From Fidelibacterota bacterium (GTDB lineage Bacteria > Pseudomonadota > Alphaproteobacteria > Rhodospirillales > Rhodospirillaceae), in NCBI GenBank assembly GCA_947473445.1, contig CANJEU010000174.1, positions 1 to 5,292 of the forward strand: a stretch of 5,292 nt of DNA, in the 5' to 3' direction. A model generated the notes under the pieces. The model did not search any database, was not told where the DNA came from, and was given only the letters and a program-made list of their open reading frames with translations. The position numbers and the translations under genes were made by a program. Position 1 is the first letter of the stretch; each line of letters opens with the position of its first letter. Below, piece by piece: positions 1 through 5,292 of this stretch.

Positions 1-24
1 ATGTTGAAGGCTCGTTTTTTGGTC

Positions 25-28
25 AGGA
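25..28 (+). promoter_or_regulatory. Shine-Dalgarno site of the hybrid kinase
   Basis: AGGA lies three bases before the ATG at 32. This is shorter than the usual 5-9 base spacing, so initiation may be modest. No other purine-rich site is nearer than GAAGG at 6-10. Confidence 0.45.
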
Positions 29-31
29 ACA

Positions 32-2071
32 ATGTCGGATAAAATTGACCCGGTGCCGGCGGATGGCCCAGCAGCGGTTACCCCCGCCTCAGTTGCTCCG
101 GCCGACGTTGCCCGCATCTGGGCCGTGATGAGCCACGAAATCCGCACGCCCCTCATGGGCGTCGTCGGTATGCTCGACGTTCTGAACCGCACCAGCCTCA
201 CGGACGAGCAGCGCCGGATCATCGGGACCGCCGAGGACTCCTCGGGCACCTTGATGCGCATCATCGACGACGTGCTCGACTTCGCTAAACTCGAATCCGC
301 GCAGGTCAACCTCGACGTCGCCCCGGCCGATCCCGTCGCCATCGTCGAAAGCGCCGCCGAACTCCTGGCCAACATCGCCGGATCGAAGCGCATCGCGATT
401 ACCTGTGAAGCGCTGGACAACCCGCCCTTCGTTCTTTGCGATGAAATCCGCATCCGGCAAATTCTTCTCAACATCGGCACCAATGCCGTCAAACACACCG
501 AGAACGGCAGCGTCGATCTGAAGGTTGCCATCACCGGCGCCGACGCCGATACCGTGGCGCTACGGTTCAGCGTTATCGATACCGGCCAGGGCATTCCGCT
601 CGAGATGCAGGGTTTTTTGTTCGAACCGTTCTGGCAACTCGCCGGACGCGAGGCGTCCATTGGCGGCATGGGTGGTGTGGGTCTGGGATTGGCGATCTGC
701 CGCAGCCTAGTTGACGCCATGGGCGGCCACATTTCGGTCGAGAGCACGCCGGGCCTTGGCACGCGCTTTGATGTCGATGTCACCTTCACGCGCGCCTCGG
801 TCGCCGCCGCGCTGCCGCCGCGTCTTGAGGATATGGAAATCATCAGCCTCGAGACAGACGACGCCACGCTGGCGATCGCGCTGCGCTATCTTGGCGCGGC
901 CGGCGCCTCTATCGTGCGCGTCGATAACCTTGGCGCTCTGGGACGTTATGTCCTCGCGCCGCAGAAGAAGGCCGTCATCCTTCTTGGTTCGGAAACCGAG
1001 GTTGAGGATGTCGAGGCGATGGCCGCCGGTCTCCAGCGCATGGGCTCGGAACGGCTCTCGTCGGTGGTGTGGCTGCATCACGGCGCGGCGGGCAGTCTTC
1101 CGGCCAACTCGGGCGTTTGGCCCGTGCGCACAAATCCGCTGCACCGCGCCGATCTTTTTGCGGCGGTGACGCGCACGCGCGGATCACGCGAAGGCGACGG
1201 CTTCGCGGTCGTTGCGCGCCATCAGGCGCAATTCGTCGATCCCATCGACGCGGCCCACGCCGCGCGCGCTGACGGCCTCGTGATCCTCGTGGCCGAGGAC
1301 AACAAAGTAAATCAGGAAGTGCTGCGCCAGCAGCTCGCCATTCTGGGCTACGACTGCGATATCGCCTCCACGGGTCATGCCGCTTTAAAAGCGCTGGCCG
1401 AGCGCAGCTATCCGCTGCTGCTGTGCGATTGCCACATGCCGGGCATGGATGGGTTCGAGCTGACGCGCCTGATCCGCGGCCGTGAAGCCGCTGGCGCGCC
1501 GCATATGCCCATCGTCGCGGTTACCGCGAACGCGGTGCCTGGTGAGGCCAACCGGTGCCGCGCTGCTGGCATGGATGACTATCTCGCCAAACCCATCGAA
1601 ATCGGCGCGCTCCGGGCCAAACTCAATCGTTGGATCGGCCCGCCGAAAACGCAAGCGGTCTGGGCACCCACTTTGCCTCCCATGCACGGCCACGATCGTG
1701 TCCTCGATCTGCGTAACCTGTCGCTTATCTACGGCGAAGATCCCAAACGCCTCGCGCCGATGATCGAGCAATGGTCTTCATCCATGAAGGAGGTGCTCGG
1801 CGATCTTGAGGAATGCGTCAGGAGCGGCGCGTGGGAGGCAGCCCTTGCGGCGACTCACCGTATCAAGGGCAGCGCCGGTGTTGCCGGCGCGGCGCGTCTA
1901 TCGGCCGCCGCCGCCGCGCTCGAGGTGGCCCTCCAGAACGGCGATGTCCGCGCCATCGCGCGCGAGGGCGAACAGGTGCGAACGCTCACGCTGGCGGGAG
2001 TGAGCGAGGCCGTCGAGTGGCGGCGCGTGGCGAGCAGTCAGGCTGTGGTATCCGAGAAGGCCGCCTCGTGA
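32..2071 (+). CDS. Soluble hybrid histidine kinase (HisKA-HATPase-pseudoREC-REC-Hpt)
   Basis: This 679-residue kinase would autophosphorylate on His and pass the phosphate internally to Asp and then to a second His. Seen: a Pro/Ala-rich N-terminus; a HisKA domain (about 26-92) with SHEIRTPL and H35; an HATPase domain (about 136-258) with N-box N151, DTGQG from D183, and a GVGLGLAI G2 box near 215-222; a degenerate receiver (about 268-385); an intact receiver (about 417-535) with E422/D423, D466, T498 and K520; and an Hpt domain (about 575-655) with THRIKGSAG and H609. The HisKA-REC-Hpt order is that of ArcB and TorS. Unlike those it has no transmembrane helix or sensor domain, so it is probably cytoplasmic and needs a partner or internal signal. 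The start is well fixed: an in-frame TGA lies at 5-7, 32 is the first ATG after it, and AGGA sits just upstream (25-28), though rather close. The convergent OmpR-type regulator is the likely target (inferred). Confidence 0.95.
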   Translation: MSDKIDPVPADGPAAVTPASVAPADVARIWAVMSHEIRTPLMGVVGMLDVLNRTSLTDEQRRIIGTAEDSSGTLMRIIDDVLDFAKLESAQVNLDVAPADPVAIVESAAELLANIAGSKRIAITCEALDNPPFVLCDEIRIRQILLNIGTNAVKHTENGSVDLKVAITGADADTVALRFSVIDTGQGIPLEMQGFLFEPFWQLAGREASIGGMGGVGLGLAICRSLVDAMGGHISVESTPGLGTRFDVDVTFTRASVAAALPPRLEDMEIISLETDDATLAIALRYLGAAGASIVRVDNLGALGRYVLAPQKKAVILLGSETEVEDVEAMAAGLQRMGSERLSSVVWLHHGAAGSLPANSGVWPVRTNPLHRADLFAAVTRTRGSREGDGFAVVARHQAQFVDPIDAAHAARADGLVILVAEDNKVNQEVLRQQLAILGYDCDIASTGHAALKALAERSYPLLLCDCHMPGMDGFELTRLIRGREAAGAPHMPIVAVTANAVPGEANRCRAAGMDDYLAKPIEIGALRAKLNRWIGPPKTQAVWAPTLPPMHGHDRVLDLRNLSLIYGEDPKRLAPMIEQWSSSMKEVLGDLEECVRSGAWEAALAATHRIKGSAGVAGAARLSAAAAALEVALQNGDVRAIAREGEQVRTLTLAGVSEAVEWRRVASSQAVVSEKAAS

Positions 2072-2098
2072 GCGCGAAGATCGCGTCCTGGATCAAGC
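2072..2098. other. Convergent gap with a small hairpin
   Basis: These 27 bases separate the stop codons of the kinase and the OmpR-type regulator. They hold a short inverted repeat, CGCGA-AGA-TCGCG (2073-2085). No T-tract follows on either strand, so it is not a canonical intrinsic terminator. It might slow both convergent transcripts, but the arms are only five base pairs and could be chance in GC-rich DNA. Confidence 0.2.
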
Positions 2099-2857
2099 TC
2101 AGGCGGCACTATGTTGCGAAGCGACGTCATGGTTCAGCATGTACCCGGCCCCGCGCACGGTCTTGATCATCACCGGACGCTTCGGGTCGACTTCGATCTT
2201 GTGGCGCAGGCGCGTGATCAGCACGTCGATGCTGCGGTCCATGGGGTCCCATTCCCGCTGCAGAACGCTCGACATCAGATCCTCGCGGGTTTGCACTTTC
2301 CCGGCGTGACGGATCAGGTGGGCGAGAAGGCGGGCCTCGTTTCCGGTCAACATGACCTCGGGACCGCTTTTGGAGCGAAACACCCCGGCGTCGAGGTCAA
2401 GGATCCAGCCTTGGTAGGGAAGCTTGCCGTGCGGGACCTCGCGGCGCGGGCTTTGCGGCATCGTGAGCGCGCCGGTCCGGCGCAGCACGCTGCGAATACG
2501 CGCCAGCAGCTCGCGTTCTTCAAACGGCTTGGTCAGATAGTCGTCCGCGCCGCACTCAAGGCCGACGACGCGGTCCATGATTTCGTGGCGGGTGGAAAGA
2601 ATGATGATGCCCACGGGGTATTGCTCGCGCAGGTACCGGGTCAAGGCAAAGCCGTCCTCGCCGGGAAGACGCAGGTCCATGATCACGAGATGGATGGTGG
2701 TCGCGGCCAGAACCTGGCGCATCTCGTTGCCGTCGGCCGCCAACGTCACTTCATATCCCTCGCCGCGCAGGTATATATCGAGGACGTCGCGGACGAACGG
2801 GTCGTCCTCAACCACCAGGATCCGGGGCGGGGTCTGCTGAACCTTGGGATCGTTCAT
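2099..2857 (-). CDS. OmpR-family response regulator, ArcA/TorR-like
   Basis: This 252-residue DNA-binding regulator is the likely output of the neighbouring phosphorelay. Seen: a receiver domain (about 11-125) with acidic pocket E17/D18/D19, phosphoacceptor D61 in IMDLRLP, S88 at the conserved Thr/Ser position, and K110 in LTKPF; then an OmpR/PhoB winged-helix domain (about 148-245) with the recognition-helix region around RSIDVLITRLRHKIE and the terminal wing TVRGAGYML. The stretch VGIIILSTR through VGLECGADDYLTKP resembles ArcA and TorR, whose partner kinases share the HisKA-REC-Hpt layout of the adjacent kinase. The frame stays open far upstream (to 3379), but the ATG at 2857 puts the receiver at the normal distance from the N-terminus, with GAGTG a few bases ahead. 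A perfect TATAAT lies about 65 bases upstream. Target genes cannot be read from the sequence. Confidence 0.94.
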   Translation of the reverse strand: MNDPKVQQTPPRILVVEDDPFVRDVLDIYLRGEGYEVTLAADGNEMRQVLAATTIHLVIMDLRLPGEDGFALTRYLREQYPVGIIILSTRHEIMDRVVGLECGADDYLTKPFEERELLARIRSVLRRTGALTMPQSPRREVPHGKLPYQGWILDLDAGVFRSKSGPEVMLTGNEARLLAHLIRHAGKVQTREDLMSSVLQREWDPMDRSIDVLITRLRHKIEVDPKRPVMIKTVRGAGYMLNHDVASQHSAA

Positions 2858-2921
2858 CAAAACACTCGCGAAATCAAAGCGATGGCTCAAGGAGTCGGGA
2901 CCGGTCGTCCCACAGGAAAGC

Positions 2922-2927
2922 ATTATA
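2922..2927 (-). promoter_or_regulatory. Putative -10 element for the OmpR-type regulator
   Basis: The minus strand reads TATAAT here, 64 bases before the regulator's ATG. In such GC-rich DNA a perfect -10 hexamer in a divergent intergenic gap is suggestive. No good -35 box is present at 16-18 bases; TAGGCT at 2944-2949 is the nearest and is poor, so an activator may be needed. A transcript starting here would have a leader of roughly 55-60 bases. Confidence 0.45.
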
Positions 2928-3010
2928 CAACCTAGGATGAAAAAGCCTATCCCCCGATTACTCCGAAAAATATGCCGCCGCGGCGTGGTATGGCCCGGTG
3001 CGGTGGCACT

Positions 3011-3694
3011 ATGAGCGCGACGTCCGTCATGCTTGTCGACGATGATCCCTTCATTCGTGAGGTGGTCAGCGCGGCCCTGCGCGCGGTCCCAGCCGTGACC
3101 GTTCAGGTGTTCGCAGCAGGTTCCGAGGCGGTCGCCGCGGCGCGCCATGGACGGCCGGACATCATCGTGCTCGACTATACTTTGCCCGGTACCGATGGTC
3201 TCACGCTCGCGCGCGAACTCCGCGGCGTTCTGTCTTCGATGCCTCCCCTGATTTTTCTCACCGCGCGCGAGGACGCCGCCCTTATCGGCCGTCTGCGCAG
3301 CGAGGGCGCGCATGCGGTGATCGCCAAGCCCTTCGATCCGGCGACGATCGCGCAGAGCATATTGCGCCATGGCGGACATATGCCTGCGCGCGACGCGCGC
3401 CTCGACGCCGTGGCCGCCAGCTTCCGCGCAAGCCTTCCGATGACGATGGCCGAGATCGGTAAAGAGTTGGATGTGCTCCAGCAGGAATGGTGCCGGCCGG
3501 TGGCGGAGAGTTTATCGATGCGCGTACATAAACTCGCGGGCACGGCGGGCCTCTTTAAGCTTGCAGATGTCGGGTTGGCCGCGCGGGATGTGGAAGCGGC
3601 AGTCGAAGCTCAGCTCAAGGCCGAATTGCGCGGTGAAACGCCCAGGACCATGGAAATCGCACGCGCGATCGCCGCGCTCCGCACGCGGGCCTAG
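3011..3694 (+). CDS. REC-Hpt protein (receiver fused to histidine phosphotransfer domain)
   Basis: This 227-residue protein has no DNA-binding or enzymatic output domain. Seen: a receiver (about 5-120) with acidic pocket D10/D11/D12, phosphoacceptor D55 in IIVLDYTLPG, T84 and K106 (AKPF); then an alpha-helical Hpt domain (about 130-227) with RVHKLAGTAGLF, where H173 is the predicted phosphorylated His. Such proteins can relay or drain phosphate between a kinase and a final regulator. Its position beside a hybrid kinase and an OmpR-type regulator makes it a likely branch of the same relay, but partner choice is inference. The frame also allows ATGs at 2972 and 2990; 3011 is preferred because the receiver beta-1 strand begins almost at once after it, although only a weak GGTGG precedes it. 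The gene is divergent from the regulator, and its TAG stop overlaps that of the convergent membrane protein gene. Confidence 0.88.
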   Translation: MSATSVMLVDDDPFIREVVSAALRAVPAVTVQVFAAGSEAVAAARHGRPDIIVLDYTLPGTDGLTLARELRGVLSSMPPLIFLTAREDAALIGRLRSEGAHAVIAKPFDPATIAQSILRHGGHMPARDARLDAVAASFRASLPMTMAEIGKELDVLQQEWCRPVAESLSMRVHKLAGTAGLFKLADVGLAARDVEAAVEAQLKAELRGETPRTMEIARAIAALRTRA

Positions 3695-4638
3695 CCTTTG
3701 CGCAGGCGGAAAAGCTCGGTGGCGATGAGCAGGGTGATGGCAAGGATCAGGGGCACAAGAAAATAAAGGATGCGGAAGGCAATCAACGCGCCGACCACAT
3801 TGCCCTTCGTCACCAGCGAGGAAATGACATACTCGAGCACGCCGATTCCGCCGGGCACATGACTGACGAGCCCGGTGATATTGGCTAGCACATAGGACGT
3901 GACGGTCTCGGAATAGGGGACTGCCCCGGCCAGCAAGTGATGCAGCGTGCTGGCGACAAAAGCGAAATTCATGGTTCCAATCAAGACCTGCCCCGCGGCG
4001 GTTTTCACGTCGGGCATCTCGAAGGCATGTCCACGAATGGAAAACGGTTTATCCCGCCGCCAGGCCAGCAGCACATAGGCTGCGACGAGCAAAAGGCATA
4101 GAGCCCCAACGCCGCGCGCCGCCATCGGTGCAAGCGCGAAAGACCCAAGGTTGATATCCGGGCGCCACAACAGCGCGATCCCGGCAAGGCCCAGAAGGCC
4201 TAAACCCACCGTGAGCCCGCAAAACAAAACAACTTTCCCCACCTCGGTCGCGCTCAAACCGAAGCCTGAATACAGGCGATAGCGCAACGTACCGCTGCTC
4301 AACACGGCGACGCCGACCGTATGGCCGATGCCAAGACTGATGAACGAGGTGAGGGCGGTCTGCCGGTAGGGCAGCTTGTGACCCACATAGCGCACGCCCA
4401 TCGTGTCGAACAAAGTGAGGCAGAGGTAACTGGCCGCCGCGCAGCCGACCGCCAGCGCAAGGCTCAGCGAAGGGATTCCCAGCAGGGCTTCCCAGATGTC
4501 CGCCATCGATTTATCGGCGAAGGTGCGATAGCCCAGCCAAGCGCCCAGCGGCAGCATGACGACCGGGATCAGGACCGAGAGTTTCTTTAAGGCGCCCTGG
4601 CGCTTGCCTGCGTGTTGAGTTCCCTGGGTCTTTGCCAC
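3691..4638 (-). CDS. YbhN/MprF-like integral membrane protein (UPF0104 / LPG synthase TM family)
   Basis: This 315-residue inner-membrane protein belongs to the family of the flippase-like membrane domain of MprF (lysylphosphatidylglycerol synthase/flippase) and E. coli YbhN. Seen: a basic N-terminus, about eight hydrophobic segments (near 20-40, 58-80, 95-116, 132-158, 177-194, 214-238, 246-276 and 280-310), the family signature SSGTLRYRLY (114-123), and the VPGGIGVLE loop (261-269). It lacks the soluble aminoacyltransferase domain of full MprF, so lipid lysylation is not expected. A role in lipid translocation or handling is family-based inference. It starts with GTG: an in-frame stop lies at 4657-4659, there is no other upstream start, the first internal ATG (codon 28) falls inside helix 1, and GGGA sits seven bases ahead. 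It diverges from a cardiolipin synthase-like gene. Its TAG stop overlaps that of the REC-Hpt gene. Confidence 0.9.
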   Translation of the reverse strand: MAKTQGTQHAGKRQGALKKLSVLIPVVMLPLGAWLGYRTFADKSMADIWEALLGIPSLSLALAVGCAAASYLCLTLFDTMGVRYVGHKLPYRQTALTSFISLGIGHTVGVAVLSSGTLRYRLYSGFGLSATEVGKVVLFCGLTVGLGLLGLAGIALLWRPDINLGSFALAPMAARGVGALCLLLVAAYVLLAWRRDKPFSIRGHAFEMPDVKTAAGQVLIGTMNFAFVASTLHHLLAGAVPYSETVTSYVLANITGLVSHVPGGIGVLEYVISSLVTKGNVVGALIAFRILYFLVPLILAITLLIATELFRLRKG

Positions 4639-4645
4639 TCTGCCG

Positions 4646-4649
4646 TCCC
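4646..4649 (-). promoter_or_regulatory. Shine-Dalgarno site supporting the GTG start
   Basis: The minus strand reads GGGA seven bases before the GTG at 4638, a normal spacing. It supports GTG as the start of the YbhN-like gene; the next in-frame ATG would remove half of the first membrane helix. Confidence 0.5.
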
Positions 4650-4732
4650 GCTCCGGTTATAGGAGCAAGAACGCGCCGGGGCGGACAATGTGATCATGGC
4701 CGGGCGCCAATTTTCGCCGGAACCAATTGCAC

Positions 4733-4754
4733 GACCGGGTTGTTATACCCGGTC
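4733..4754. repeat. 8-bp perfect inverted repeat in the divergent lipid-gene gap
   Basis: GACCGGGT (4733-4740) and ACCCGGTC (4747-4754) are exact reverse complements, separated by the AT-rich six bases TGTTAT. The centres of the arms are 14 bases apart, so this could be an operator for a dimeric regulator. It lies about 95 bases from the YbhN-like start and 45 bases from the phospholipase D-like start. No T-tract follows, so it does not look like a terminator. The regulator is unknown. No convincing -35/-10 pair was found for either gene in the 160-bp gap (4639-4798). Confidence 0.45.
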
Positions 4755-4798
4755 AACTCGCACGGCTGCCGCCGCGTCACATTCATATCTCGAGCGCC

Positions 4799-5292
4799 AT
4801 GATTTCAATCTTCTGGGTCATACTTTTCATACCGGTGCTCGCCTTCGCGATCTTCATCAGCGCGAATATCGTCACCGCCGAGAAGCGGCTGCGCCGTCGG
4901 CCAAAGACGCTTTACACGAGTGCGGACATCGATTTCAGGCGCGCTTTGGGCGTGTTACTCGGGCCCTCGATCGTGCCCGGCAACGATGTGCGCATTCTGC
5001 TCAACGGCGACGAAACCTTCCCGGCGATGCTTGATGCGATCCGTAGCGCGACGACCAGCATCACCTTTGAGTCCTTCATCTTTCGTGACGAGATCGGCTG
5101 TCAGTTCTGTAAGGCGCTGACGGACGCGGCAAAGCGCGGCGTGCATGTTCACATCCTGCTCGATTGGATCGGGTCGCGCACCATGGACCAGGAGTTGCTC
5201 GAAATCACGCGCAAAGCCGGCGCGCAGGTGCGCATCTACCACGAGCTCAGCTGGTATCATTGGCGCCGCGTCAACAATCGCACGCACCGCAA
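4799..5292 (+). CDS. Phospholipase D / cardiolipin synthase-like protein (3' end beyond window)
   Basis: The first 164 residues are present; the frame is open at the window edge. Seen: one N-terminal hydrophobic helix (about 2-24) followed by a basic stretch (EKRLRRRP), consistent with an inner-membrane anchor with the enzyme on the cytoplasmic side. Then comes the first PLD-like half: DVRILLNGDETFPAMLDAI (63-81), ITFESFIFRDEIG (88-100), and KRGVHVHILLDWIGS (112-126). The visible part ends with NNRTHR, where H163 is the predicted His of the first HxKxxxxD motif, so the Lys and Asp cannot be checked. Family members join or exchange phospholipid headgroups, as in cardiolipin synthesis by ClsB. 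ClsB itself lacks such a clear N-terminal helix, so the subtype is open. The ATG at 4799 is chosen because it directly precedes the membrane helix; its ribosome site is weak (GAG at 4792-4794). It is divergent from the YbhN-like gene. Confidence 0.85.
   Translation, partial: MISIFWVILFIPVLAFAIFISANIVTAEKRLRRRPKTLYTSADIDFRRALGVLLGPSIVPGNDVRILLNGDETFPAMLDAIRSATTSITFESFIFRDEIGCQFCKALTDAAKRGVHVHILLDWIGSRTMDQELLEITRKAGAQVRIYHELSWYHWRRVNNRTHR

Noticed and set aside
1..42. A short open stretch from ATG at 1 to TAA at 40-42, overlapping the kinase start
   Set aside because: It could be the tail of an upstream gene coupled to the kinase, but 13 codons give no recognisable protein and the window start hides the rest.
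89..1771. Several open frames of 60-150 codons on both strands within the kinase gene
   Set aside because: The domain-by-domain match of the kinase accounts for this DNA; the others are expected shadows in GC-rich coding sequence.
2897..2911. GGGAC-CGGTC-GTCCC hairpin in the regulator's leader
   Set aside because: Five-bp arms in GC-rich DNA are common by chance, and there is no T-tract or sign of a riboswitch or attenuator.
2111..2935. A 274-codon plus-strand open frame opposite the OmpR-type regulator
   Set aside because: It lies opposite a clear two-domain regulator, and its translation is a low-complexity shadow with no known fold.
2972..3010. Longer starts (ATG at 2972 or 2990) for the REC-Hpt gene
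   Set aside because: They add 13 or 7 Arg/Gly-rich residues with no family counterpart, and neither has a good ribosome site. They cannot be fully excluded.
2858..3379. N-terminal extension of the OmpR-type regulator up to 3379
   Set aside because: The extra 174 residues resemble no domain, would run antisense through the receiver of the REC-Hpt gene, and would cover the TATAAT. The receiver starts normally from the ATG at 2857.
4656..4661. TATAAC on the minus strand as a -10 box for the YbhN-like gene
   Set aside because: The only fair -35 candidate (TTGTCC at 4683-4688) is 21 bases away, too far for a standard promoter.
4690..5034. A 114-codon plus-strand frame across the gap and the start of the PLD-like gene
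   Set aside because: It overlaps the PLD-like coding region in another frame and has no recognisable domain.

Overview
The window is GC-rich, densely coded DNA with strong third-position G/C bias. It looks like the chromosome of an alphaproteobacterium. That guess rests on base composition, the two-component protein styles and the compact layout; no rRNA or other marker gene is present, so genus cannot be named. No RNA gene, CRISPR array, insertion sequence or other mobile element was seen.

Left part (1-3694), a phosphorelay cluster. A soluble hybrid histidine kinase (32-2071, plus) carries HisKA, HATPase, a degenerate receiver, an intact receiver and an Hpt domain, but no sensor or membrane segment. 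It converges on an OmpR/ArcA/TorR-type DNA-binding response regulator (2099-2857, minus), with only 27 bp between the stops. That regulator diverges from a small REC-Hpt protein (3011-3694, plus), and the 153-bp gap holds a perfect TATAAT on the minus strand. Together these genes provide every part of a His-Asp-His-Asp relay: H35, D466 and H609 in the kinase, D61 in the DNA-binding regulator, and an additional D55/H173 pair in the REC-Hpt protein. The last could be a branch, a phosphate sink or a second input.

Right part (3691-5292), a membrane lipid pair. A YbhN/MprF-like eight-helix membrane protein (3691-4638, minus) converges on the REC-Hpt gene so tightly that both TAG stops lie in one CTAG palindrome. 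It diverges from a phospholipase D/cardiolipin synthase-like gene (4799 to beyond the window end). Relatives of these two genes (ybhN and clsB/ybhO) are also neighbours in Escherichia coli, which supports a joint role in membrane phospholipid synthesis or movement. The 160-bp gap between them contains an 8-bp perfect inverted repeat that could be an operator.

Nothing here is clearly a new type of system. The most notable points are the sensorless kinase with an inactive internal receiver, the two-Hpt relay layout, and the shared control region of the lipid genes.
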